Positions 10,786-23,869 of a stretch of DNA of 64,000 nucleotides are shown piece by piece; position 1 is the first letter of the stretch, and every line of letters begins with the position of its first letter. A program made the position numbers and the translations under genes. Source of the DNA: Reticulitermes speratus (Eukaryota; Arthropoda; Insecta; Blattodea; Rhinotermitidae); NCBI GenBank assembly GCA_021186555.1, contig JAJKFL010000011.1, positions 36,960,923 through 37,024,922 on the forward strand, given 5' to 3'. A model generated the notes under the pieces. It was not told where the DNA came from. It ran no database searches and was given only the letters and a program-made list of their open reading frames with translations.

Positions 10786-11499
10786 AGTAGTCCTCAGACG
10801 GTGACACGTGCCATTTAGCGCTGTGCTGGTACTGAGCATTGTGCATAAGACAGCTGTTGGTCAGTGCTTCATCAGTCCGTGCTACATGTCCACCGCTGCA
10901 CACGCAGTACAAAGTGTGTTGTGGCGAGACCAATGGAAAAGAATTTTTTTACAGTTCCATCTTCCACCATGAACATGGATGTGCCCGCTACCAGACTACA
11001 CGGTGTCAATTCAGAGGACCCGCATATGGATGTTCATCGCCGTGACAAGTTGCAGTGTACAAGCCTGTTTGCTCCAGCTTGCTGTCTGTCAATTTGTGGC
11101 CTGAGCTGTGACAGCCGTCAGTAGCGGCACCCCTGTACTGCAGCATCACATTATGCATCACTGCATGTATGTTTGTATACAAACCGTTTTTTCCTAAGCA
11201 GAGCGCTTTACGGCGTATGGTGAACGTGGAGTTTACCTTCCACGTATTTTATACCTTATCGTGCGGTAACGGTGATTGGCCAGCTTCAAGCTTCGGCTAC
11301 TTTACCTACGGCACAGACGGCAGCTCATTGACCACTCATTTCCAAGCCAATAATGTCAGTGGCTACAGTGTGTTTCTGTTATAGGGCTTGTCTTATAGCG
11401 TAGCGACGGTGTGTGAGGCTGGAAGGTCTTAGCTAACAGCTGGACAAGGGAACACGGAGTTACTTAAATGTCACACATGCTAACTGGCCAAGGTGTGAG
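10786..11499. other. Unique sequence, no gene seen
   Basis: Short open frames occur on the plus strand (up to 86 codons) but have no recognisable product or clear splice context. No RNA gene was seen. Confidence 0.5.
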
Positions 11500-13444
11500 A
11501 GGTAGTCTTACTGAGACAGAACAACATGACTTGTGTTGTTGTGAGGTACTGTCTTACTGTGACAGAACAACATGACTTATGTTGTTGTGAGGTACTGTCT
11601 TACTGAGACAGAACAACATGACTTGTGTTGTTGTGAGGTACTGTCTTACTGTGACAGAACAACATGACTTGTGTTGTTGTGAGGTACTGTCTTACTGAGA
11701 CAGAACAACATGACTTGTGTTGTTGTGAGGTACTGTCTTACTGTGACAGAACAACATGACTTGTGTTGTTGTGAGGTACTGTCTTACTGTGACAGAACAA
11801 CAGACTTGTGTTGTTGTGAGGTACTGTCTTACTGTGACAGAACAGCATGACGTGTTGTTGTGAGGTACTGTCTTACTGTGACAGAACAGCATGATTTGTG
11901 TTGTTGTGAGGTACTGTCTTACTGTGACAGAACAGCATGACGTGTTGTTGTGAGGTACTGTCTTACTGTGACAGAACAGCATGATTTGTGTTGTTGTGAG
12001 GTACTGTCTTACTGTGACAGAACAGCATGACGTGTTGTTGTGAGGTACTGTCTTACTGTGACAGAACAGCATGATTTGTGTTGTTGTGAGGTACTGTCTT
12101 ACTGTGACAGAACAGCATGATTTGTGTTGTTGTGAGGTACTGTCTTACTGTGACAGAACAGCATGATTTGTGTTGTTGTGAGGTACTGTCTTACTGTGAC
12201 AGAACAACATGACTTGTGTTGTTGTGAGGTACTATCTTACTGTGACAGAACAGCATGACTTGTGTTGTTGTGAGGTACTGTCTTACTGAGACAGAACAAC
12301 ATGACTTGTGTTGTTGTGAGGTACTGTCTTACTGTGACAGAACAACATGACTTGTGTTGTTGTGAGGTACTGTCTTACTGTGACAGAACAACATGACTTG
12401 TGTTGTTGTGAGGTACTGTCTTACTGTGACAGAACAGCATGACGTGTTGTTGTGAGGTACTGTCTTACTGTGACAGAACAACATGACTTGTGTTGTTGTG
12501 AGGTACTGTCTTACTGTGACAGAACAGCATGATTTGTGTTGTTGTGAGGTACTGTCTTACTGTGACAGAACAGCATGATTTGTGTTGTTGTGAGGTACTG
12601 TCTTACTGTGACAGAACAGCATGATTTGTGTTGTTGTGAGGTACTGTCTTACTGTGACAGAACAACATGACTTGTGTTGTTGTGAGGTACTGTCTTACTG
12701 TGACAGAACAACATGACTTGTGTTGTTGTGAGGTACTGTCTTACTGTGACAGAACAACATGACTTGTGTTGTTGTGAGGTACTGTCTTACTGTGACAGAA
12801 CAGCATGACGTGTTGTTGTGAGGTACTGTCTTACTGTGACAGAACAGCATGATTTGTGTTGTTGTGAGGTACTGTCTTACTGTGACAGAACAACATGACT
12901 TGTGTTGTTGTGAGGTACTGTCTTACTGTGACAGAACAGCATGATTTGTGTTGTTGTGAGGTACTGTCTTACTGTGACAGAACAACATGACTTGTGTTGT
13001 TGTGAGGTACTGTCTTACTGTGACAGAACAACATGACTTGTGTTGTTGTGAGGTACTGTCTTACTGTGACAGAACAACATGACTTGTGTTGTTGTGAGGT
13101 ACTATCTTACTGTGACAGAACAGCATGACGTGTTGTTGTGAGGTACTGTCTTACTGTGACAGAACAGCATGATTTGTGTTGTTGTGAGGTACTGTCTTAC
13201 TGTGACAGAACAACATGACTTGTGTTGTTGTGAGGTACTGTCTTACTGTGACAGAACAGCATGATTTGTGTTGTTGTGAGGTACTGTCTTACTGTGACAG
13301 AACAACATGACTTGTGTTGTTGTGAGGTACTGTCTTACTGAGACAGAACAACATGACTTGTGTTGTTGTGAGGTACTGTCTTACTGTGACAGAACAACAT
13401 GACTTGTGTTGTTGTGAGGTACTGTCTTACTGTGACAGAACAAC
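11500..13444. repeat. 46-bp minisatellite with two internal hairpins per unit
   Basis: About 42 units of 46 bp (44 bp where gacgtg replaces gacttgtg). Each unit has two inverted repeats: ctgtc-ttactgt-gacag and aacaaca-tgacttg-tgttgtt. Subtypes (acaacatgactt, acagcatgattt, acagcatgacg) recur in blocks. Confidence 0.95.
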
Positions 13445-13505
13445 CTCTGAGCAGGATGAATTTAGCATGAACTTCGATTCCACTTCGTATGAATTTGTGG
13501 TGTGG

Positions 13506-13567
13506 CGCTGTGACTGCTGTGACTGCTGTGACTGCTGTGACTGCTGTGACTGCTGTGACTGCTGTGA
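13506..13567. repeat. 9-bp simple array (gactgctgt)n
   Basis: Six to seven perfect copies of gactgctgt shortly after the end of the 46-bp array. Confidence 0.95.
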
Positions 13568-15146
13568 GCTGAACTTGCACACAGTTCTGGCTCTTAAACC
13601 AATTTGAACAATATCAGAAATACAGAATGGTGAGACTTATGTCGTTGTGTTACTGAACGCTATTTTGAAGCTGTTTGCTACAGCGATGCCGGCGACGTGA
13701 AACTGTGCCTAAAGCTTCCGCAGCTCGCGATCCTGCAGTGGCGACATTTTTGCTTGAGTTAACAAATGAACCAATTCGTTTCGTTTTGTTATTATTTTCG
13801 AATCTTCCAGCACTTAACACACAATTGGATTGTTATAACGAAATGATAAATCGCGCACTAGCACTATGTGCACAGTGCCAGCTGCCGCACTTCCTGTGGC
13901 CGCCAGCAGATGCAGCACTGTTGTGTTTCTTCTTTCTTTCTTTCTTCCTTCTTCTTTGCTTTCTTCCTTTCAGTCCTGCCATCTGTTGGCGGACGTGGTA
14001 ATCGTGTATGAAACAAGTTAACAGCCCACTAAATTTTTATGAGTTCTGTTGTGCAGGAAGCACTAGGGGGAGGCGTCACGCGAACTAATTGTTCTCTCAC
14101 GCACGCAATCACAAGGCAGTTCTCTTGTTACGTGTGGATTTAAGGTCACAGTCCCACACTGCCACCACACAGTCCCCCACTGCGCTGCATTTTTTCTCTC
14201 TTAATACATAAACATTGCCTCATTGCGGAATATCGAATAAACCTTTGAGGGGGCCTCGCCTTCAAAAACCCATCACAAGTGTTTGCTGCTTTGAAAGCTT
14301 TGCGTAAAAGTTTCTTCGTAAAAGAAGACTTTCAAAAGAAAAGTTTTTTTTTTAAAGGACTCCTTCAAATGTTTAATTTTTGGCCGTCGCAGGGATTCGA
14401 TATAGCGCGTCGTGCTGTGAATGCTGTTGGTCAGAATGTCTTGTTTCCTATTTGGAGCATCCTGTGACTCTCAGCCACACGTGTGTTTATTTGTGCCTCT
14501 ATTTTGTGACACCCTACTATCATCGTCTTGGCTGTGTGTGCTGGATCACCCTGTGTACAAACAAACCTATGTGTGAATCTGATTGGTCAGATCCGGTCGT
14601 GCGTACGCCCACTCTTACAAGGCATCAAATGATCTTCCCCGCTTGCTGCTGTAACAAGTTTATAAAGAGACCTGAGCGCCGTCTGTCTCATCTCGGTATG
14701 CAGATTACTGTAAGCTTCTTCCGACTGCTCGCACCCCGGTACAGTCGTGCCACCTCACGACGCAGCACTCTGGAGGGACGTGTTGGTGATCGTATCGGTC
14801 TGACTGTAGTGACGCGGCAGGGACTGTCCCCGAATCAAGCTCGTCGCGATGCGGCCCCACAATTCCCAAGCCATGAATACCAAACGCCCGCTATCTTTCA
14901 GCTTTTCCATACGAAGCGATGTGTCTCTGCGCCACACCACAGGGGCGCAAGACGAACGATTACTCAACAACAGAATATTAATGCGTTTCCAGGCCACAGT
15001 GTCGACACCTTAACAAAGAAACTTAATCAGGAAGTTTACAATGCAATGTTGTTGCAATATGAGGGCAAGAACAGCTGGCGTGTGTCAAGAGACGACAGGC
15101 GTCGGTTTGTAATGTGTTGTTACAGTGTGACAACACACAGAGCAAC
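13568..15146. other. Unique stretch with one unrecognised 256-codon open frame
   Basis: A pyrimidine-rich tract lies at about 13925-13970. On the plus strand 14380-15150 is open for 256 codons and starts MAVAGIRYSASCCECCW. The composition is odd (cysteine-rich, then arginine-rich), it runs into the next array, and I recognise no domain. I treat it as a probable chance frame or a decayed repeat. Confidence 0.4.
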
Positions 15147-18060
15147 GTGAGCACAGACAGAAACAAAGAAATGTGAGCACAGAGAGAAACAAAGAAATGT
15201 AAGCACAGACAGAAACAAAGAAATGTGAGCACAACAGAAACAAAGAAAATGAGCACAAACAGAAACAAAGAAATGTGAGCACAAACAGAAACAAAGAAAC
15301 TGAGCACAAACAGAAACAAAGAAACGTGAGCACAGGAAGAAACAAAGAAACTGAGCACAAACAGAAACAAAGAAACGTGAGCACAGACAGAAACAAAGAA
15401 ACATGAGCACAGACAGAAACGAAGAAACGTGAGCACAGACAGAACAAAGAAGAGCACAACAGAAACAAAGAAACGTGAGCACAGACAGAAACAAAGAAAG
15501 TGAGCACAGACAGAAATACAAAGAAATGTGAGCACAGACAGAAACAAAAGAAACATGAGCACAGACAGAAACAAAGAAACGTGAGCACAACAGAAACAAA
15601 GAAATGTGAGCACAGACAGAAACAAAGAAACTGTGAGCACAAACAGAAACAAAGAAACGTGAGCACAGACAGAAACAAAGAAACATGAGCACAAACAGAA
15701 ACAAAGATACTGTGAGCAACGGAACAGAAAAACACACAGCACAAAATATAAAGAAACATGAGCACAAGCAGCAACAGAAAAACGTGAGCAGAAACAGAAA
15801 CAAAGAAATGTGAGCACAAACAGAAACAAAGATACGAAGAGCACAAACAGAAACAAAGATACGTGAGCACAACGGAACAGAAAAACACATAGCACAAACA
15901 TAAATAAAGAAACATGAGCACAAGCAGCAACAGAAAAACGTGAGCAGAAACAGAAACAAAGAAATGTGAGCACAAACAGAAACAAAGAAATGTGAGCACA
16001 AACAGAAACAAAGAAACGTGAGCACAAACAGAAACAAAGAAACATGAGCACAAACAGAAACAAAGATACGTGAGCACAAACAGAAACAAAGAAAAAACGT
16101 GAGCACAACAGAAACAAAGAAACAAGAGCACAAACAGAAACAAAGAAATGTGAGCACAAACAGAAACAAAGAAATGTGAGCACAGACAGAAACAAAGAAA
16201 CGTGAGCACAAACAGAAACAAAGAAATGTGAGCACAAACAGAAACAAAGAAACATGAGCCAAACAGAAACAAGAAGTAGCAAACAAGAACAAACACAGCA
16301 CAAACAAAAAAGAAATGTGAGCACAAACAGAAACAAAGAAACGTGAGCACAACAGAAACAAAGAAATGTGAGCACAAACAGAAACAAAGAAATGTGAGCA
16401 CAAACAGAAAAAAAAATGAGCACAAACAGAAACAAAGAAAATTGAGCACAAGACAACAGAAAACGTGAGCACAAACAGAAACAAAGAATGTGAGCACAAA
16501 CAGAAACAAAGAAATGTAGCACAAACAGAAACAAAGAAACATGAGCACAAACAAAACAGAAAAATGAGCACAAACAGAAACAAAGAAATGTGAGCACAAA
16601 CAGAAACAAAGAAAGTGAGCACAGACAGAAACAAAGAAAAGTGAGCACAAACAGAAACAAAGAAATGTGAGCACAAACAGAAACAAAGAAACGTGAGCAC
16701 AGACAGAAACAAAGAAAGTGAGCACAAACAGAAACAAAGATACGTGAGCACAGGACAAAAACCACAGCACAAACATAAAAAAGACATGAGCACAACAGCA
16801 AACAAAAAACGTGAGCAGAAACAGAAACAAAGAAATGTGAACACGACAAGTGGACAACAGAAACAAAGAAATGTGAGCACAAAACAGAAACAAAGAAACT
16901 TGAGCACAAACAGAAAAAAGAAATGTGAGCACAAACAGAAACAAAGAAATACGTGAGCACAAACAGAACAGAACTGAGACAAACAAAACAAACTAGCCAA
17001 CAACAAGCACAACATAAAAACATGAAATCATGAGCACAAAGCGTAGCAACAGAAAAAATGTGAGCACAACAGAAACAAAGAAATGTGAGCACAAACAGAA
17101 ACAAAGAAACTGTGAGCACAAACAGAAACAAAGAAATGTGAGCACAACAAAACAAAGAACTGTGAGCACAAACAGAAACAAAGATACGTGAGCACAAACA
17201 GAAACAAAAACATGACACACAGTCAGCAAGCAAAACAGAAACAAAGAAATGTGAGCACAAACAGAACAAATGCACACACAAAACTATAGAAACAGAAAGA
17301 CAAACAGTAAATAAGTGAGCAGAAACAGAAACAAAGTGAGCAAAACAGAAACAAAGAAATGTGAGCACAAACAGAAACAAAGAAATGAGCACACAGAACA
17401 GAAAATGGCCAAGAAACTGACCAAACTGAGAAACAAAGAATCATTTGACACACGCAACGGTATTGTACACAAACAAGATTACTGTGAGACAACGGATACA
17501 TAACAACAGCCTAGACACAAACATTTAAATTTAAAAACATTATGACACAAGCCGAGCACAGAAAACATTAATAGACATCACGACAGTATTGTAGCTACAA
17601 GTAATATGCAGCACGTCTAATTGTACACAACAGAAAGTTGAGACAAACAGAAACAAGAATGTGAGCACAAACATGAAGACATGTAGCAACGATCTGAGAA
17701 TGTACTAGACAAGACAATACAAGCTGTGAAAGGACATACAAACATATGACATGTGACACACGTATGAACAACAACATGTGAGACAGACAATGTGAGCACA
17801 AACAGAATCAGCTGAACAAACAGATAACAAAGAAATGTGAGCACAAACAGAAACAAAGACAACTGAGACAAACAGAACAAGATTTGCACAAGACAGAAAC
17901 ACAAACAAACTTGATATAAAGAAACATAGCACGAGCACAAAATAGCAGAATAACAAAAAATGGACACAACGAACAACTGAATTTGACTACAAAACAAAGA
18001 ATGTGAACAACTGAAAAAAATTGTATACAAACAAACATGAAATGAGCACAACAGAACAAA
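15147..18060. repeat. 26-bp minisatellite, decaying to the right
   Basis: Roughly 85 clear units of gtgagcacaaacagaaacaa plus agaaat, many with one- or two-base deletions. Units are clear to about 17400, then fade by 18060. The unit has no stop codon in any of the three minus-strand frames, so open frames of 789, 633 and 631 codons overlap in all three. They encode only low-complexity CFCLCSHFFVSVCAH-type repeats and are not genes. Confidence 0.95.
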
Positions 18061-18159
18061 GAAATCGTGAGTAAATTCGACAGAACTTACAAACAGAAAA
18101 GAAATGTGAACAGAAAACTTGAGCTACAATAATAGAATTCATACAATACAAATACATAG

Positions 18160-19886
18160 ACATTAAAGTCTGTGTATTGTACACAATACATTTGAGACAA
18201 AGTACTTTGTATTGTACTTACAATACATTAGTGACATCTACGTCCGTGTATTGTACACAATACATACATAATAACAGTACGTCATGTGTATTGTCTACAA
18301 TACATTATGACATATAAGAATCTAGATATTTGTACACAATAACAGAAAGTGCAAAGTACATTACTCATAACGAATCTAAGTCGCTAATTTTAACTTACAA
18401 TACATTATGAACATACGTTGGTATTGTACTTACAATACATTATGACATAACGTCATGTAATTTGTACTTACAATACATATGACATGCTAGTCTCTGTATT
18501 TGTACATTACAATACATTATGACATCTACGTCTGTGATTGTACTTACAATACATTATGACATTACGTCTGTATTGTACTTACAATACATTATGACATACG
18601 TCTGATTTGTACTTACAATACATTATGAATGTACGTCGTGTATTTGTACTTACAATACATTATGACACTACGTCTCTGTATTTGTACTTACAATACATTA
18701 TGACATCTACGTCTCTGTATTTGTACTTACAATACATTATGACATTACGTCTCTGTATTTGTACTTACATACATTATGACATCTACGTCTTGTATTTGTA
18801 TTACAATACATTATGACATGTACGTCTGTGTATTTGTACTTACAATACATTATGACATTACGTCTTGTATTTGTACTTAAAACATTATGACATCTACGTC
18901 TTGATTTGTACTTACAATGCATTATGACAATTACGTCTGTGATTGTGTACTTACAATACATTATGACATCTACGTCTGTGTATTGTACTTAACATTATGA
19001 CATTACTGACAATACTACGTCTCTGTATTTGTACTTACAATACATTATGAATCTACGTTCGTATTTGTACTTACAATACATTATGACATTACGTCTTGTA
19101 TTTGTACTTACAATACATTATGACATGTACGTCTGTGTATTTGTACTTACAATACATTATGACATCTACGTCTGTATTTGTACTTACAATACATTTATGA
19201 CATCTACGTCTCTGTATTTGTACTTACAATGCATTATGACATGTACGTCTGTGAATTTGTACTTACAAACATTATGAATCTACGTCTGTGTATTTGTACT
19301 TACAATACATTATGACATCTACGTCTCTGTATTTGTACTTACAAACAGACACGCTCATTGTACACAATACATTATGACATCTACGTCTTGTATTTGTACT
19401 TACAATACATTATGACATTACGTCTGTGTATTTGTACTTACAATACATTATGACATCTACGTCGTGTATTTGTATTAATACATTATGACATCTACGTCGT
19501 ATTGTATTACAATACATTATGACATTACGTTTTGTATTTGACTTACAAACATTAGACATCTAGTTTGTATTTGTACTAACAATACATTATGACATCTACG
19601 TCTTGTATTTGTACTTACAATACATTATGACATTAACGTTTGTATTTGTACTTACAATAATAGACATTACTTGAGCCATACTATGACATCACGTTAGTAC
19701 TACAATACATTATGAATCTAGTCTATATTTGTACTTACAATACATTATGACATGTACGTCTGTGTATTTGTACTTACAATACATTAAATGAGACAAATAC
19801 ATACAGTACTCTGTTTTAACATACATGATGTAGCTGTATGACACAAATGATACAATTATGACATCTACGTCTCTGTATTTGTACTT
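18160..19886. repeat. 39-bp AT-rich minisatellite
   Basis: About 40 units around tgtatttgtacttacaatac and attatgacatctacgtct. Both ends are degenerate, with many one-base deletions. One last intact unit stands alone at 19857-19886 after a diverged stretch. Confidence 0.9.
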
Positions 19887-20645
19887 CTTCTCGGTCCAAG
19901 TTTTTCCGTATGGTCCTAAGTTTAGGGATCAGTATGTCTGTATGTGGTCCGTGTTTTTAGGTGAGGTGGGTAGGACATGTAGCACGCACAAGGGAGACGC
20001 CCGCAACATTATAGCCGTTAACCTTAAACGTACACGGCCTATATGGCAGGGTAATACGAAGCTGGCTCTTGAGGAACTCGTTGTGAGCTGGACTGATCTG
20101 GCTTGGGATATGGCCACTCAGCAGCGCTGTAACGAACCTCTGGTACCAGGAAAGGCGTGGTCGTTCGTAACTCGCTGGGAGACTATTAGCTTGTCAAGGT
20201 CTCTGCCCCATTATAATTACAGGCGCATGTAACAGTCTTGATTTCTTTTCCGATAGTCCCTTTAGCAAAACAAACAGCCACGTGTTACTAATGGCTGCTA
20301 GCTATAAACTGTATAAGTAACAGACACTCGGGCCTCGAGTCGCGGGCCTTCAAGCGTCGGAAACAAAAGACGCAAGTGGAGCGTGTGGACATTAAGTATT
20401 CACAATCGATTTGTTTGTTAAGACCAATAACCGTATCAAAGAGTGGGGCCTGGTGTAAGCACAATACGTGATAAAAAAAGGTGAGAGATAAATAGGGGAA
20501 ATGATTTTACACTTGGCTTTGCGTGGGAACTGCCCCAACTGACAGCGCGTTACCACAAAGGGGAGGTTGCGGCGCGGTTCACACGAGGAGGTGCTGATAT
20601 TAAATAGTGGCCACGGACAAGCGCGGTTCACATGAAGAAGTAAAA
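19887..20645. other. Mostly unique; diverged 50-bp units at the right end
   Basis: A 124-codon plus-strand frame ending at 20232 has no recognisable domain. At about 20572-20640 two diverged copies of the next array's unit appear (gcgcggttcacacgaggagg and gcgcggttcacatgaagaag). Confidence 0.5.
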
Positions 20646-20706
20646 GCATGTGGGGGAAGCGGAGGATATAGCTCCACTCATTCTTAACTACGGCCCTAGG
20701 TGAACG
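20646..20706 (-). mobile_element. SINE family C fragment
   Basis: The sequence gaggatatagctccactcat plus taactacggccctagg matches the minus strand of the family C body at 4755-4800. It lies between diverged and regular units of the 50-bp array. Confidence 0.6.
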
Positions 20707-21597
20707 AGGAGGTCCTGATGTGAAATGTGGGCTAGATAATGAGGGCCGTTTACTGGTGGAGGTGCTGATGTGAAATGTGGGCTAGATAATGAGGGCCGTT
20801 TACTGGTGGAGGTGCTGATGTGAAATGTGGGCTAGATAATGAGGGCCGTTTACTGGTGGAGGTGCTGATGTGAAATGTGGGCTAGATAATGAGGGCCGTT
20901 TACTGGTGGAGGTGCTGATGTGAAATGTGGCTAGATAATGAGGGCCGTTTACTGGTGAAGGTGCTGATGTGAAATGTTGGCTAGATAATGAGGGCCGTTT
21001 ACTGGTGGAGGTGCTGATGTGAAATGTGGGCTAGATAATGAGGGCCGTTTACTGGTGGAGGTGCTGATGTGAAATGTGGCTAGATAATGAGGGCCGTTTA
21101 CTGGTGGAGGTGCTGATGTGAAATGTGGGCTAGATAATGAGGGCCGTTTACGGGTGGAGTGCTGATGTGAAATGTGGGCTAGATAATGAGGGCCGTTTAC
21201 TGTGGAGGTGCTGATGTGAAATGTGGCTAGATAATGAGGCCGTTTACTGGTGGAGGTGCTGATGTGAATGTTGGCTAGATAATGAGGCCGTTTACTGGTG
21301 GAGGTGCTGATGAATGTGGCTAGATAATGAGGCCGTTTACTGGTGGGGTGCTGATGTGAAATGTGGCGTAGATAATGAGGGCCGTTTACTGTGGAGGTGC
21401 TGTGTGAAATGTGGGCTAGATAATGAGGGCCGTTTACTGGTGGAGGTGCTGATGTGAATGTGGGCTAGATAATGAGGCCGTTTACTGGTGGAGGTGCTGA
21501 TGTGAAATGTGGGCTAGATAATGAGGGCCGTTTACTGGTGGAGGTGCTGATGTGAAATGTGGCTAGATAATGAGGGCGTTACTGGTGGAGGTGCTGA
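20707..21597. repeat. 50-bp minisatellite
   Basis: About eighteen units around gagggccgtttactggtgga and ggtgctgatgtgaaatgtgg. Many units have lost one base in short runs (gtggctag for gtgggctag, gaggcc for gagggcc). Confidence 0.95.
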
Positions 21598-21655
21598 TTG
21601 TAACAATAGCGTCATGGAGTTCCGTGATCTCACCTACGTTATGTGCGCGTTATAA

Positions 21656-22275
21656 GTTGCTGTGATTGCAGACTGATACTGACAGTGTCAGTGGTACATA
21701 GCTGTGATTGCAGACTGATACTGACAGTGTCATGGTACATAGCTGTGATTGCAGACTGATACTGACAGTGTCAGTGGTACATAGCTGTGATTGCAGACTG
21801 ATACTGACAGTTCAGTGGTGCATACTGTGATTGCAGACTGATATGACAGTTTCAGTGGTGCATAGCTGTGATGCAGACTGATACTGACAGTTTCAGTGGT
21901 GCATAGCTGTGATTGCAGACTGATACTGACAGTGTCAGTGGTGCATAGCTGTGATTGCAGACGATACTGACAGTTTCAGTGGTGCATAGCTGTGATGCAA
22001 CTGATACTGACAGTTTCAGTGTGCATAGCTGTGATTGCAGACTGATACTGACAGTGTCAGTGGTGCATAGCTGTGATTGCAGACTGATACTGACAGTGTC
22101 AGTGGTGCATAGCTGTGATGCAGACTGATACTGACATGTCAGTGGTGCATAGCTGTGATTGCAGACTGATACTGACAGTGTCAGTGGTGCATAGCTGTGA
22201 TTGCAGACTGATACGACAGTGTCAGTGGTGCATAGCTGTGATTGCAGACTGATACTGACAGTGTCAGTGGTGCTT
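21656..22275. repeat. 42-bp minisatellite with internal palindrome
   Basis: About fifteen units around catagctgtgattgcagact and gatactgacagtgtcagtgg. The core ctgacagtgtcag is close to a perfect palindrome. Confidence 0.95.
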
Positions 22276-23869
22276 AGCTCCATAAATTGCGTGACGCCTT
22301 GTTCGATAGACAGGTATCGACGTTTCGGGTAACCTGCTGCTTCCATCTACAGTGTAGAAGACAGACCAGCTAAATAATACCAGGAAATCCTACATAATGA
22401 CAGAGCTAGAATTACGAGGTTGTTTATAAGGGCGCAAAGACGGGGGGGGGGGCTCCGGATCCAGATATCCACAGGAGGCCCCTTTTGGTTTACGCTGTTA
22501 AATTTGACTGTGTCAGTTATCAAACAAACATAGAAACAAACGCAGCGCAGTGGTTCTCAAGGATTCTCTCTGTTTTATTGCGTACAAAAATATAAGGCTT
22601 ACAGAAACGATTTTCTCATGAAATGTTTGCTTAATTTTTCAACAATTCTGTTTCCAACATTTTTCGCTCCTATAAATTTTGAGATGCTGACAGAAAGGCG
22701 TGTGCTGTCGACACTGCTGTCAGGCTCTGCTGTCCGGCGCTGCTGTCCGGCACTGCTGTCCGATTACAAGCTAAACTGGAATGTGGCTACAGGCTTTAGT
22801 ACAGTTCTCCAATATCAAATTTAATGAAACTCTCCTCGCTTTTCGCGAGGTGTCGCATGCAGACAGACATTTCTCAGCTTCTGTATGTGACCGCGCCAAA
22901 CACGAACTGTCCGCAGAAGGTGATGTCAATGACATTAAAAACATTCAGTTGATCGAAAACTGGCGTTGATCTTTTGTTCTCCGAAACGTCGCGAGAGCGG
23001 TGGCTATGGTAACTGTAAAGCTCAGTGGTCACTCTATGTGACACTGAAACCATTCAGCGAGTGGTCTTTGTAACGAAGACACATTATGTTTACTGTGAGG
23101 TGGATACTGAGTTTTTGTGTATTGTCAGACGAATCTCAGGCTTCAGATGGCGCCCGTCAGCTCCAGTGGCGCCCACAGCAGTGAAGTGAATGGTTCACAG
23201 ATCTGTAATAGGCCCATCCATAGACTGGACGGTGGCCGGTTGGCAGCTTCACGCTCTAGGCCTCCTTGCCTCCGGTGCTCATTGGTCCGTCACAGAGCCT
23301 TCCTGAAAGCAATGCTGTGCTGTGTTGTCCTTCGAGACTGAGTAAATCACGTACAGTATTAACGGAGGCCGAATTTGTGGGCTGTCGCTCGCGTGTGAAT
23401 CGCGCTGCCCACACAATGGCTCGCAAATTGAATACACGGCGGGCGCTTGGCTCGACAGAAATAAGTTTACACTGTGGCGATAATTAACGGACACAGACAA
23501 TCTCACATCGATTGTGTGATGGGGGGAAGGCTGTTGGAGTTATTCGTGCCGCTGGCTTGCTGTGTCTGTTGGGAACAGAACGCACTGTTTCGGGCACGGA
23601 CTGTACTTCCTTCTTCGTGTGTCATGGTGGGCTAGCAGCTGTTTTATTTACAACCGGCTGATTTCAATCACTCTATCAATTTGTTTTCGGAGCAAGACGG
23701 CAGTTTCTTGCAGACTTTAGCATTCGTCTACCGGCTACGTTTAGAACGTTCCGTTGTCTTCCTCAGGTACCTTGGTAAATCTTTTGTGTGTCTTGTTTTT
23801 GCCTTGTTCACAAAATTATCTAAACTGCGTTATTTACCGACGCTGTCAGTTGCTGAAATTATGCGAATG
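22276..23869. other. Unique sequence, no gene seen
   Basis: It contains a G run at 22442-22452 and a short 15-bp repeat (ctgctgtccggc) at about 22723-22760. Short open frames have no recognisable product. Confidence 0.5.

Noticed and set aside
15023-17392. 789-codon minus-strand open frame
   Set aside because: It is the stop-free 26-bp repeat; all three frames are open and the product is low-complexity.
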